From the NCBI RefSeq assembly GCF_003569765.1, contig NZ_QXMG01000016.1, forward strand, positions 35,071 through 99,070: 64,000 bases of DNA, written 5' to 3'. The DNA is from Caldimonas tepidiphila (GTDB lineage Bacteria > Pseudomonadota > Gammaproteobacteria > Burkholderiales > Burkholderiaceae_C). Position 1 is the first letter of the stretch. Each line of letters starts with the position of its first letter. The notes below the pieces were generated by a model. It saw nothing but the letters and a program-made list of their open reading frames with translations. It had not been told where the DNA came from and ran no database searches. Positions 1 to 9,970 of the stretch are shown piece after piece. A program made the position numbers and the translations under genes.

Positions 1-765
<765 letters not shown>

Positions 766-817
766 CGGCACGGGGGGCAGCGGGCTGCAGGCGCATGCGC
801 ATGCGGCCCTCCCTCGC

Positions 818-846
818 GGGGGCGACGCCTGGCGTCGCCCCTTTTT
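818..846 (+). terminator. Rho-independent terminator of icd
   Basis: An inverted repeat, GGGGCGACG with CGTCGCCCC, closes around a short loop and is followed at once by TTTTT. The U-tract lies only on the + strand, so it terminates icd and does not serve the convergent cyclase-family gene, which stops at 850. Confidence 0.85.
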
Positions 847-849
847 CCT

Positions 850-1959
850 TCAGACCGTCGCCACCGGCGTGACGGGCGAGCCCACCGCGCCCGGCAGGCG
901 CAAGGGCGGCGCGGTGAGCAGGAAGCGGCTGCGCCCCTGCGCGCGCAGCCAGCGCGCCAGCGGCGTCAGGTGCCACAGCTCGCCCAGGTGCACGCCGAGC
1001 CTGAACAGGCAGTGCTCGTGCAGCGGCAGCACCGCGCACGCGCCCCGTCCCGGCTGCGCGGGAAAGGCCTCCACCGCGTAGTTGTCGGCCACCAGCACCG
1101 CCAGGCCGCTGTCCGTGATCCATTGCAGCAGCCGCTCGTCGCGGCCGTCGAGCACCGCGCAGCTGTGCTCCAGCACCTCGGCCTCGGGCCGTCCCCCCAT
1201 CTCCAGCAGCCGCTGCGCGAAGCCGGTGTGCAGGCACACCATGTCGCCGCGCTCCACCGTCACGCGGTCGGCGTCCAGCACGCGCATCAGCCGCTCGTAG
1301 CCCACCCGCTCGCGCGCGTCGCCGCAGTGCGCGTGCAGGTCGATCATCACTCCCCGGCCCTGCACGCAGCGCTCGGCCATGCGCTCGATGCCCAGCGCCA
1401 GCGCCTTCGAGGTCGAGCGCGCATCGCCGCGCGCGGGCACGCCGGCGTCCGAGGCGAGCAGCGGGCCGCGCACGTCCAGGTCGGGCCGGAAGCCGTTGTA
1501 GTAGCGCGGCTCGGGCACGCCGTCGCCATCGGCGTCGAACAGCTGCCCCACGTGCGCCAGGCCGTCCCACTGGGTGGAGTACTGCAGGTGCAGCACCGCC
1601 AGGTCGTCGCAGATCACGTCAGTGTGCGAGGGGTCCTGGGCCGCCAGGCGGTAGTTCATGTTGGGCCCGTCACTCCTCAGCGTGGGCCGCAGCAGCGGCG
1701 GGTGGCGGCGCGGGTTGAGCACGTTGCCGCCGGGCAGGTCCAGCGGCAGGCTCAGGCAGAAGGTCCGTCCCTCGCGCACCTCGGCCACCCCCAGGCGCAC
1801 CTGCTCGGGCTCGATCAGGTTCAGCCGCCCGCACTGGTCGTCGGGTCCGAAATCGCCCCAGGTCGAACCGGGGGGACGGTGAAGCCAGCGGGGGGCTTGA
1901 GGATCGTTCATGCGGTTCGGCTCGTGATGCGGGGCGTCGTTGAATGAGGTGGGCTGCAT
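850..1959 (-). CDS. Cyclase-family (PF04199-like) hydrolase
   Basis: A 369-residue protein resembling the cyclase/kynurenine-formamidase superfamily, metal-dependent amidases or lactonases of the cytosol. Visible signatures are [12 protein letters not shown] (residues ~128-139), which replaces the classic HxGTHxDxP motif in the longer 'TQWD' subfamily, and [10 protein letters not shown] further on, plus [12 protein letters not shown] near residue 260. Members of this subfamily often sit in aromatic-catabolism loci, but the substrate cannot be read here. An internal ATG at 1911 (MNDPQ) is an equally good start; neither candidate has a strong ribosome-binding site. The gene is convergent with icd and divergent from the ATPase at 2196. 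Confidence 0.75.
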   Translation of the reverse strand: MQPTSFNDAPHHEPNRMNDPQAPRWLHRPPGSTWGDFGPDDQCGRLNLIEPEQVRLGVAEVREGRTFCLSLPLDLPGGNVLNPRRHPPLLRPTLRSDGPNMNYRLAAQDPSHTDVICDDLAVLHLQYSTQWDGLAHVGQLFDADGDGVPEPRYYNGFRPDLDVRGPLLASDAGVPARGDARSTSKALALGIERMAERCVQGRGVMIDLHAHCGDARERVGYERLMRVLDADRVTVERGDMVCLHTGFAQRLLEMGGRPEAEVLEHSCAVLDGRDERLLQWITDSGLAVLVADNYAVEAFPAQPGRGACAVLPLHEHCLFRLGVHLGELWHLTPLARWLRAQGRSRFLLTAPPLRLPGAVGSPVTPVATV

Positions 1960-2195
1960 GGCGGAACACGGTGGCGATCCGTGCTGCCCGGTGGCTTGGA
2001 CACGTTCCTTGCATCATGAGTGCGAAAGGCAGCGCAGGGAGGTCCGGTGTTTCCCTAAATGATTCTGCATTGCAGTACTTGTTTTCGAAAGGCTGGCCAT
2101 GTGCTGCGCAGCACGTCCATTCCGCCCGCGCTTGGCGACAATCGGCCTGATTCCCTGGGCGCAAGTCGCGCCCGACGACTCCTTGTCCGATCCGC

Positions 2196-3965
2196 ATGCA
2201 AAGACTGATTTCCGAGTTGCGCCGGCTGTTCCTGCTGCCCGGCGCCCTGCATCCCGAGACCGCGCTCCCCGACGCCGGGGCCGTCGATGCCGCGCTGCAG
2301 GGGCAGCTCGCCGGCCGCGAGGCCGCCGGGCTGCCCTGGATCGACCCACAGGGCCGCACGCGGCTGATGGTGGTGGGCTTCCACGGCGTGCCGCAGGGCC
2401 AGGGCGCGGCGCACTGCAGCGCGATGCTGCAGCTCGGCAAGGCGCTGATGGAGGAGCTGGGGCTGCCCGAGCCCGCCTTCTCGGTCAACGGCCACGAGGG
2501 CTTCGACCTGTGGCTGCCGCTGGCGCAGCCGCTGCCGGCCACCGAGGTCGGCGAGTTCCTCGGCCTGCTGCGGGCGGCCTACCTGAAGGGCCTGCCGGCG
2601 CTGAGCCTGTGGCCCGCTCCGGGACAGGCGGCAGGGCCCGGCCGGGCCGGGCCGACGCTGCCGCCCGCGCTGCATCCCGCCACCGGGCTGTGGTCGGTGT
2701 TCGTCGCGCCGGGCCTGGCGCCGTCCTTCACCGAGGAGGCCGGCATCGACGTCCCGCCGAACCTGGACAAGCAGGCGGAGCTGCTGGCCAGGCTGCAGCC
2801 CGTCGCGCCGGGCGCCTTCGCTCAGGCGGTGCAGGCGCTGCGCGAGCGCCTGGGCGACCCGGTCCCGGCAGCCCCGGTGCAGGCCGCCGCCGGTGCGGCG
2901 GCGCGTGCACCTGCCGCGCCGGCACCGACGACGGCCGCGCCGCCGGTGCCTGTCCCGGCCGGCGGCCCGGCGCCGGGCGGCCTGCCGGGTGCGCTGGCCG
3001 CTCGGCGCGCCGAGCTGTTCCGCGCGCTGGCCGGGACCGCGGCGGCGGCGGTGGACACGCCTTTCCCGGCGCTGTCGCGCCTGCTGCACGGCGGCTTCCG
3101 CGGTGGGCGGCTGTACGCGCTGCTGGCGCCGCCGAAGTCCGGCAAGACCACGCTCGCCGCGTCCTGGCTCGAGCACGCGGCGGCGAACGGGCATCCGGCG
3201 CTGTACGCGGGCTACGAGATGGCGCGCGGGCAGCTCGTCCAGGCCGCCCTCGCGCGCCGCCTGTGCCTGGAGGCCTGCCGCATCGAGGCGGGCGCGCTCA
3301 CGGAGGACGAGGCCGGGCGCGCCGCGGCCGCGCTCGACGCCTACCTGGCCCGCGAAGGGCGCAACCTGGAGATCTGGGAGGCGGGACCGGCCACCGGGCT
3401 CGCCGACATCGCGGCCTGGGTGCGTGCTGCCGCGGCGGCGCTGCCGGGCCGCACGCCGCTGGTGGTGATCGACCCGCTGCCGCTGGCGGCCGGGCTGCCC
3501 GCGAGCGCCGCGACCGCGGACGCGCTCGGCCGCGCCGCGGCGCGGGCCGCCGCCTGCAAGGACCTGGCCCGCGGCACCGGCGCGGCGGTGATCGCGCTGT
3601 GTGCGCTGAGCCGGCCGCTGCAGCAGGAGGCCGAGCTGGCGGCCGACCCCGACGCCCAGGCGCTGCTGCGCGCCGCCGACGGCGTGCTGGCGTTGCAGGC
3701 GCGCATGCCGGCGCTGCAGGATGCTCCCTGCGCCGACGGCGCCGGCCCGGCCCGCGTACGACTGCAGTTGCTGAGCCACAGGGGGCGCATCGGCGAGGTG
3801 GCGCTCGACCATTGGCGCGCGTTCCACCTGCTGGAGGAGGCGCCGGGGTCGGGCACGGAGGCGGCGCCGGCGGGCGACGGGGCTGCGACCGAGGCGGCGT
3901 CGGCAGTGTTCCGACGCCATGCCGACGCGTCCCCGTCGCAGCGGGCGGGATACGAGGGCGGCTGA
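2196..3965 (+). CDS. DnaB/RecA-type P-loop ATPase with primase-like N-terminal region
   Basis: A 589-residue protein. The C-terminal half (about residues 285-545) reads like the RecA-fold domain of DnaB helicases: a glycine-rich lead (LHGGFRGGRLYALLAPP), Walker A PPKSGKTT with Lys317, GYEMARGQL where DnaB has SLEM, Walker B LVVIDPLPL with Asp426, then RAADGVLAL and SHRGRIGEVAL where DnaB has the QAD and RxG elements. Residues ~50-125 and 160-215 (FSVNGHEGFDLWLPL; HPATGLWSVFVAPG; DKQAELLARL) recall archaeo-eukaryotic primase (LigD/PrimPol-like) folds, without an obvious intact DxD pair. An Ala/Pro linker (~230-270) joins the halves. Function is inferred as DNA transaction or repair; the primase comparison is tentative. 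Confidence 0.6.
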   Translation: MQRLISELRRLFLLPGALHPETALPDAGAVDAALQGQLAGREAAGLPWIDPQGRTRLMVVGFHGVPQGQGAAHCSAMLQLGKALMEELGLPEPAFSVNGHEGFDLWLPLAQPLPATEVGEFLGLLRAAYLKGLPALSLWPAPGQAAGPGRAGPTLPPALHPATGLWSVFVAPGLAPSFTEEAGIDVPPNLDKQAELLARLQPVAPGAFAQAVQALRERLGDPVPAAPVQAAAGAAARAPAAPAPTTAAPPVPVPAGGPAPGGLPGALAARRAELFRALAGTAAAAVDTPFPALSRLLHGGFRGGRLYALLAPPKSGKTTLAASWLEHAAANGHPALYAGYEMARGQLVQAALARRLCLEACRIEAGALTEDEAGRAAAALDAYLAREGRNLEIWEAGPATGLADIAAWVRAAAAALPGRTPLVVIDPLPLAAGLPASAATADALGRAAARAAACKDLARGTGAAVIALCALSRPLQQEAELAADPDAQALLRAADGVLALQARMPALQDAPCADGAGPARVRLQLLSHRGRIGEVALDHWRAFHLLEEAPGSGTEAAPAGDGAATEAASAVFRRHADASPSQRAGYEGG

Positions 3966-4067
3966 GGCTTGTTCGACAGGGGCAGTGATCGCACAGGAGG
4001 GGGCGTCATGATGCGACTCACCCGCCAGTGCCATCGGCTCGAGAGGCAGAAAACCAAGGAGACGACG

Positions 4068-4610
4068 ATGCGCATGCGTGCAGGGGAATCCGTGCTGCTG
4101 GTGGTGGACGTGCAGCAGGCACTGCTGCCGGCGATCCACGAGGGCGCGGCGGTGGTGGAGCATGTCCGCTGGCTGCTCGGCGTGGCGGCGCGGCTGCAGG
4201 TGCCGCGCCTGGCTACCGAGCAGTACCCGAAGGGGCTGGGCGCAACGGCTCCGGCGGTGCGTGAGCTGCTTGCGCCGCAGGAGCTGGTCGAGAAGGAATG
4301 CTTCTCCGCGCTCACCGAGGGCCGGCTGCTGGAGGCGCCGGGCGGAGAGCGGCGGCAGTGGATCGTCTGCGGCACCGAGGCGCACGTGTGCGTACAGCAG
4401 ACGGTGCTGGACCTGCTGGCCGCCGGTCGCGAGGTCTTCGTCGTGGACGAGGCGGTGGGCTCGCGCCGCCCGCGCGACAAGGAGCTCGCGCTCGAGCGCA
4501 TGCGTCGCCACGGCGCCGACATCGTCTCGCGCGAGATGGTCGCCTTCGAGTGGATGGAGCGCGCCTGCACCGACACCTTCCGCAGCGTGCTCAGGGAGTT
4601 CATCCGCTGA
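4068..4610 (+). CDS. Isochorismatase-family cysteine hydrolase
   Basis: A 180-residue cytosolic hydrolase with the isochorismatase/nicotinamidase fold. The expected catalytic triad is visible: Asp14 (LLVVDVQQ), Lys76 (VEKECF) and Cys108 (CGTEAHVCVQQT). The length fits the YcaC-like and general isochorismatase-family enzymes; the substrate (N-carbamoyl compound, amide or isochorismate) cannot be assigned. The ATG at 4068 was chosen because AAGGAG sits 6 bp upstream; a longer in-frame reading back to 3969 adds unconserved residues. It follows the DnaB-like gene by about 100 bp on the same strand, so co-transcription is possible. Confidence 0.88.
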   Translation: MRMRAGESVLLVVDVQQALLPAIHEGAAVVEHVRWLLGVAARLQVPRLATEQYPKGLGATAPAVRELLAPQELVEKECFSALTEGRLLEAPGGERRQWIVCGTEAHVCVQQTVLDLLAAGREVFVVDEAVGSRRPRDKELALERMRRHGADIVSREMVAFEWMERACTDTFRSVLREFIR

Positions 4611-4822
4611 TTGCGGCGGGCAGTCCGGAAAGGCCGGCCATGCCCTGCTTGCATCCGCGACGACCGCCCCTGTCCAGCGCGCCTTGGCTCAGGCCGGGCA
4701 GCCGGACGGCCTGAACCGTCGGGGGTTGTGGTGCAGCGAAGGACGGGGTGGCCGCGGCCCCGCGCCCTGCAGGAGGAGGAACGGCAGGCGACAGGCGCCG
4801 CGCTGCGCGTTCCCGGTCGCCA

Positions 4823-6028
4823 TCAGGCGGCCTTGCGGATCAGCGAGTGCGGATCGAGCACGAACTTGCGCGGCGCGCCGTGGTCGAAGGCCTCGTAGCC
4901 CTTGGGCGCATCGTCGAGCGAGATGACCTCGACGCCGACGGTTTCGGCGATCTTGATGCGGTCCCACAGGATCGCCTGCATCAGCTGGCGGTTGTACTTC
5001 ATCACCGGGGTCTGGCCGGTGAAGAAGCTGTGCGACTTGGCCCAGCCGAGGCCGAAGCGGATGCTGAGGCTGCCGCGCTTGGCCGCGGCGTCGACCGCGC
5101 CCGGATCCTCGGTGACGTAGAGGCCGGGAATGCCGATCTTGCCGGCCGCTCGGGTGATCTCCATCAGCGAGTTCAGCACAGTGGCCGGCGCCTCGTGCTG
5201 CGCGCCCTCGTGGCCGTGGCCACGCGCCTCAAAGCCGACGGCGTCGACCGCGCAGTCCACCTCGGGCGTGCCGAGGATCTGCGCGATCTGCTCGGCGAGG
5301 CTTGCGTCGAGCGACAGATCCACTGTGTGATAGCCGACCTTGCGCGCATGCTCGAGCCGCTTCGGGTTGACGTCGCCGACGATCACGACGGCCGCGCCGA
5401 GCAGCCGCGCCGAGGCGGCGGCGGCGAGGCCGACCGGGCCGGCGCCGGCGATGTAGACGGTGCTGCCGGGCCCCACGCCCGCGGTGACGGCGCCGTGGTA
5501 GCCGGTGGGCAGGATGTCGGACAGGCAGGTGAGATCCCGTATCTTCTCCATCGCCTGCGCACGGTCGGGGAACTTCAGCAGGTTGAAGTCGGCGTAGGGG
5601 ACCATCACGTACTCGGCCTGCCCGCCGATCCAGCCGCCCATGTCGACGTAGCCGTAGGCGCCGCCGGCGCGCGAGGGGTTCACCGTCAGGCACACGCCGG
5701 TTTGCTGCTCCTTGCAGGTGCGGCAGCGCCCGCAGGCGACGTTGAAGGGCACCGACACCAGGTCGCCCACCTCCATGTTCTGCACGTCCCGGCCCGCCTC
5801 GATCACCTCGCCGGTGATCTCGTGGCCGAGCACGAGGCCTGCCGGCGCGGTGGTGCGGCCGCGCACCATGTGCTGGTCCGAGCCGCAGATGTTGGTGGAC
5901 ACGACGCGCAGGATCACGCCGTGCTCGGCACGACGGCCCTGCGGGTCGACCAGCTTGGGGAAGTCGATCCCCTGCACCTCGACCTTGCCCGGGCCCACAT
6001 AGACGACACCACGGTTGCTTGCACTCAT
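4823..6028 (-). CDS. fdhA: Glutathione-independent formaldehyde dehydrogenase
   Basis: A 401-residue zinc- and NAD-dependent medium-chain dehydrogenase that oxidises formaldehyde to formate without added glutathione (cytosol, homotetramer in Pseudomonas putida, ~399 residues). Seen here: catalytic zinc residues Cys48 (STNICGSDQH) and His69 (LGHEITGE); structural zinc cysteines 99, 102, 105 and 113 (ACGRCRTCKEQQTGVC); NAD-binding GAGPVGLAAAASARLLGA; and the FdhA-type insert QTPVMKYNRQLMQAI. ATG 6028 is preferred over 6034 because GAGGAG is then about 9 bp upstream. It lies 134 bp downstream of the tannase-family esterase on the same strand. Confidence 0.93.
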   Translation of the reverse strand: MSASNRGVVYVGPGKVEVQGIDFPKLVDPQGRRAEHGVILRVVSTNICGSDQHMVRGRTTAPAGLVLGHEITGEVIEAGRDVQNMEVGDLVSVPFNVACGRCRTCKEQQTGVCLTVNPSRAGGAYGYVDMGGWIGGQAEYVMVPYADFNLLKFPDRAQAMEKIRDLTCLSDILPTGYHGAVTAGVGPGSTVYIAGAGPVGLAAAASARLLGAAVVIVGDVNPKRLEHARKVGYHTVDLSLDASLAEQIAQILGTPEVDCAVDAVGFEARGHGHEGAQHEAPATVLNSLMEITRAAGKIGIPGLYVTEDPGAVDAAAKRGSLSIRFGLGWAKSHSFFTGQTPVMKYNRQLMQAILWDRIKIAETVGVEVISLDDAPKGYEAFDHGAPRKFVLDPHSLIRKAA

Positions 6029-6162
6029 CGACATCTTCTCCTCGCGAGGGTGGAGCCGCCGCCCCGGCCCGGGGGCCGCGACGGCAGCGAAGCCGGCGCA
6101 GTCGCCTGCGCCGTCGACGGGCTCGCGCCCGTCCTTGGTTTCTGCGGCCGGGGCCCGCGCCG

Positions 6163-7818
6163 TCAGGAGGCGACGCAGGTGTAGTTCGCCGCGTCGTTCG
6201 GGGAAGCGGTCCCCGCCCCGGTGAACTTGGGCCAGGTCGGGTACAGGCACATCGGGCGGCTGCCCTTGTTCGTCGCCGGGGCGTTCTCGTCGACCGCGGT
6301 CAGCACGCCGGGCGCGCGTCCCGTCTCCACCCACCTGTCCAGTTCCGCGAGGCCGTCGTACTTCGCGTTGAACGGGCCGAAGCCGTGGCCCAGGCCGGGG
6401 ATCATGTAGAAGCGCATGAACGAGTCCATGGCGTCCTTGCCCTGGAGGGCCAGGTGGCGGTTGTAGTAGGCCACCGAGTTGTGCGGCGTGATGAAGTCGT
6501 CCGCGGTGCCGTGCGTCATGATGATCTTGCCGCCCTTGCGGCGGAAGGCGCTCAGGTCGATGTCGGTCACGTCCATGATGGTTCCGACCTCCTGTGTCCG
6601 GGCCTGCCACTGCAGCGGGTCGAACGCCATCGCGTCGAGCGCGAGATCGCGCGTGATGATGTAGCGCGAGGTGGCCGAGCCCACGTTGTAGAGCAGGGCG
6701 TCCGCGCCGGTCGGCGGGTTCCCGGGAACCGGTCTCGAGCCGAAGCTGGAGACCTGGAAGAGCGCGCCTTCGAGCAGCGGCCAGCGCGGGAACTCGTCCA
6801 TGCCCGCGATCGGGAAGCCCGGCCGGTAGGGCGAGGTGATCTTCTCGACCGCCGCGATCTGCGCGTCCGAGAGGCAGGTGTCGCCGGTATCGCCCCCGCC
6901 CGCGCACCGCAGCGGGCCGGAGCGCAGCGTGGACACGTTGAAGTTGTCGTTGCACGCGGCCACGTTGCTGATGATGCCGTCGCGGACGCCGTCGAGCGGA
7001 TCGCATGCCGCGTAGACGGCGTCCGTCAGCAGCTTGGTCTTCGCCGGACTGAGCCAGCCCGCGCCGCCGTTGGAGTAGATCGCCTTGCCGACATTCAGCG
7101 AGCCCAGGTGCAGCAGGGTGACGTTGTAGGCCGGGTAGTTGGCCACCACCCCGTCGTAATCCGCCGGATAGCGGGCCGCCGCATCCAGGGCCTCGTGTCC
7201 GCCCTGCGAGTTGCCGATGAAGTAGAAGCGGGCGGGCGTCTTGCCGTAGCGGGCCTTGACCACCGCCATGGCGACGTCGTGCGTCTTCTTGATCGACTCC
7301 TTGCCGTAGTTCAGCAGCGCCTCGTCGTTCATGCCGAAGGAGCCGTCGAAGCCGGGCCCTCCCTTGTGCCCCCCGTCGCTGCCGAGCGTGACGTAGCCCT
7401 GCTTCAGCGGACGTGCGACGGTGTCGGGCTGGAGCCCGGCCTTGCCGAGACCGGTGACCAGCGTGCCGTTGTAGGCGCCTCCGCCCATCTGCAGCGCCTT
7501 CGCGTTCCACTGCGTGGGCAGGTTGACCTGGAACTCCGTGTTCGGCGCAGCGGCGCTCACCGGAATGATCAGTCCCGTCACGGCGCAGTATTCGCCGTTC
7601 ACGTTGTCCTTGGCGCCGGCCTCGACGAAGGTCGCCTTCTGGACCACGGCGCCCGAAGTGCGCAGCCCGATGGCGGAAGCCGGGATCTGGAGGCCCGCCA
7701 GGCTCTCGCAGGCCTGCTGCGGCGTCGCCACCGCAGGCGCCGGATCGTCCGAGCCGCCGCAGCCGGCGAGCAAGGCGGCAATGGCTGCCGCTGCGGCAAC
7801 CGGAGTGATTCTTTTCAT
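6163..7818 (-). CDS. Tannase/feruloyl-esterase-family lipoprotein
   Basis: A 551-residue exported esterase. The N-terminus is a lipoprotein signal peptide with lipobox LLAGC (Cys20). The body matches the tannase family (PF07519), alpha/beta-hydrolases that cleave aromatic esters: nucleophile Ser204 in FIGNSQGGHE, acid Asp in MTHGTADDFI, base His in GLGHGFGPF, and several cysteines for disulfides (e.g. AACDPLDGVRDGI ... CLS). MHETase belongs to this family, but the nucleophile motif here (GNSQGG) differs from the GCSTGG of tannases and MHETase, so the exact ester is unknown. GGAAGGA lies just upstream of the start. Formaldehyde dehydrogenase follows on the same strand. Confidence 0.87.
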   Translation of the reverse strand: MKRITPVAAAAAIAALLAGCGGSDDPAPAVATPQQACESLAGLQIPASAIGLRTSGAVVQKATFVEAGAKDNVNGEYCAVTGLIIPVSAAAPNTEFQVNLPTQWNAKALQMGGGAYNGTLVTGLGKAGLQPDTVARPLKQGYVTLGSDGGHKGGPGFDGSFGMNDEALLNYGKESIKKTHDVAMAVVKARYGKTPARFYFIGNSQGGHEALDAAARYPADYDGVVANYPAYNVTLLHLGSLNVGKAIYSNGGAGWLSPAKTKLLTDAVYAACDPLDGVRDGIISNVAACNDNFNVSTLRSGPLRCAGGGDTGDTCLSDAQIAAVEKITSPYRPGFPIAGMDEFPRWPLLEGALFQVSSFGSRPVPGNPPTGADALLYNVGSATSRYIITRDLALDAMAFDPLQWQARTQEVGTIMDVTDIDLSAFRRKGGKIIMTHGTADDFITPHNSVAYYNRHLALQGKDAMDSFMRFYMIPGLGHGFGPFNAKYDGLAELDRWVETGRAPGVLTAVDENAPATNKGSRPMCLYPTWPKFTGAGTASPNDAANYTCVAS

Positions 7819-8703
7819 GCGAAGTCCTTCCTTGTTTTCAGGGCATGGGGCAACGTGCCCGGCGATGACAGCCGCCGAGATACCCGCCTCGGGAAACAGC
7901 CTGCCATGGCAGGCCTGCAGAAATCGTGGGAATGCCTGTTTTCTTCCGGCGGCTTGCCGGGAGAATCTCGGGTCGGAGCGAATCTGCCCAACGCCTTATC
8001 GATTCACGGATACGGCGGCCTGGCCGGCAATTCGCATTCGAGTCGAGGGTTCATCTGTTTTCCGGGCACGGGCCTGCACTCGCCGCAGGTGGCGGCGTTG
8101 CAATGCGATGTCGCCCAGGGACCGATTCACGTCGGACATTCGCCCGCATCCATGTCTCCTCCTTAATGGGGATGCAAGCTCTCGCTTCACACTTTCGGGA
8201 TCCCGTCTCCGCGGGGGTGCTTGAGCTTCATCAAGGTGCCTTCACTCTATATGGGATCCCAAGCGAGCGAAACCTAGGGTATCTACCAGTGATGTGGCCC
8301 GTGACGGGATCCAATAGGCCTGGCGTTGGCCCTTCCTCGTCCGCCGCAGGCAAGCGAACGGCGCCCAGGGGCGCGATCGGGTCAGGGCGTGAAACCGGCC
8401 CGAGCGGGCCGGGCCGCAGCAATGGCGTGGCGATGGCGCCGCGCCTGCCGGCGGCCTTCGTGGTCGATCGACGCGATAGATCATTACCGTTGGAAATCAG
8501 CATTTCCTGGCGGTGTCCGGTCGATATACAGTGGGATTCGGCAAGAAGATTTGGCGGCGTGATGAACAAGCGACCGCATCACGAGATGCTTTTGGAGAGA
8601 TGCCCGTTCTTGTCCAGGGTGGGGCGCTTTCCGGCGTCCGTCTCCCCTGATCCAGGGGCTTCGCATGCTGAATATCGATACCGAACTCGACGAGGACCGA
8701 AGC
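7819..8703. other. 885-bp intergenic region, no gene supported
   Basis: Lies between the divergent tannase-family and Bug-type genes. Open frames across it lack recognisable domains and codon structure. It is visibly less GC-rich than its neighbours. One perfect inverted repeat, GGAAAT-CAGC-ATTTCC (8492-8507), and an A/T-rich GATATACAG at 8523-8531 may be promoter elements for the gene at 8704. Confidence 0.5.
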
Positions 8704-9693
8704 ATGAAAACCCCGAAGAAACCTGTCGGTCGCCCGATCCGCCTGCAGGCAATTGCCGCTCTGGCGCTCTGCCTGGGCGTGCAGGCTGCCGGCGCGGCCT
8801 TCCCCGAGAAGCCAATTCGCCTGATCGTGCCCTTCGGGCCGGGAACCTCCACGGACACCGTGGCCCGCGCCTTTGCGGAGGAACTGTCGAAGACGATCGG
8901 TCAAACGGTCATCGTCGACAACAAGGCCGGGGCAGGGGGCACGGTGGGCACCGCACAGGCGGCGGCGGCCAGCGCAGACGGACACACCATCGTTCTCGGC
9001 ACGGTGGGCACGCACGCCATCAACACCACGCTCTACAAGAAGCTGGCATACAACCCGCAGCGGGACTTCACGCCGCTGGCCTATCTCGGCGCGACCCCGA
9101 CCCTGCTCGTCGTCCCGGCGAACTCGCCCGTCAGATCGCTCGCCGACCTCAAGGCAGCGGGCGCCAGGAACGCCGGCGTTCTCTTCGCGTCCGCAGGCAA
9201 CGGGACCTCGGGCCACCTTGCCGGGGAGCTTCTCGGTCTCCGGATGTCGATGCCGGTGACGCATGTGCCCTACAAGGAGGGCGGCCAGGCGCTGACGGAG
9301 ACGATGGGCGGGCAGACCGCCTTCATGTTCTACCACCCGGCGGCCGTGCTTCCCCACATCAAGTCCGGGAAGCTGCGGGCCCTGGGCGTCTCCAGCCGCT
9401 CGCGCATCTCCGCAGCCCCGGACGTGCCCTCGCTGCTGGAGCAAGGCGTCAAGGACTTCGACCTGGTCGCCTGGTTCATGCTCTTCGCGCCGTCGCAGAC
9501 GCCGGCGCCCGTCGTCGAGCGGCTTCAAGAGGCATCCGCCAGGGCGCTCGCCAACGCCGACCTGAAGGCCCGGCTGCTCGGGCAGGGGGTGGAGTTGCGG
9601 CCGATGAGCGTCACGGAGATGAAGGACTTCGTGGCCCAGGAGACGACGAAGTGGGCGGAGGCGGTCAGGCAGTCCGGTGCGCAGCTGGACTAG
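8704..9693 (+). CDS. Bug/TctC-family substrate-binding protein
   Basis: A 329-residue periplasmic binding protein of the tripartite tricarboxylate transporter (TTT) family. It has a Sec signal peptide (LALCLGVQAAGA, cleavage near residue 33), then the family-typical FPEKPIRLIVPFGPGTSTDT, IVDNKAGAGGTVGTA and HVPYKEGGQALTETMGGQ. Such proteins bind small carboxylates (dicarboxylates, aromatic acids). No TctA or TctB membrane partners occur in the window, so it is an orphan that would use distant permeases or act as a sensor. Start at MKTPKK has GAGGA 7 bp upstream. Ligand unknown; the divergent esterase suggests an aromatic acid. Confidence 0.92.
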   Translation: MKTPKKPVGRPIRLQAIAALALCLGVQAAGAAFPEKPIRLIVPFGPGTSTDTVARAFAEELSKTIGQTVIVDNKAGAGGTVGTAQAAAASADGHTIVLGTVGTHAINTTLYKKLAYNPQRDFTPLAYLGATPTLLVVPANSPVRSLADLKAAGARNAGVLFASAGNGTSGHLAGELLGLRMSMPVTHVPYKEGGQALTETMGGQTAFMFYHPAAVLPHIKSGKLRALGVSSRSRISAAPDVPSLLEQGVKDFDLVAWFMLFAPSQTPAPVVERLQEASARALANADLKARLLGQGVELRPMSVTEMKDFVAQETTKWAEAVRQSGAQLD

Positions 9694-9970
9694 GTCCGAC
9701 GCGGCCCCGCGGGGAGCTGCGGCCCGCTGGAGAAAGCGCTCCGAGCGACACGAGCCGAAGGCGCACTCCTGTCGAGCCCGATGACCCGAGCCGCGTTCAT
9801 GACCGCTCCGCCGGAGCCCCGGGGCCGCGGCGAGCTCGCCGCGCCGACCGTCGAGCGCAGCGACCAGCGAACGGCGATCCGCGACGACAGGTGCGCCGGG
9901 TTCGCCCATGCCCCGGATCGCGTCGCCGCCGGCCGCGGCGCCCCCGGTCCGGGGCGCCCGGCAGGACGTC

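Noticed and set aside
2055..4511. An 818-codon open frame on the - strand
   Set aside because: Antisense to the DnaB-like ATPase and isochorismatase genes; Arg/Gln/Ala-rich without recognisable motifs.
8231..8569. 112-codon frame on the - strand in the 885-bp gap
   Set aside because: No ribosome-binding site, Pro/Arg-rich, no domain; overlaps likely promoter elements of the Bug-type gene.
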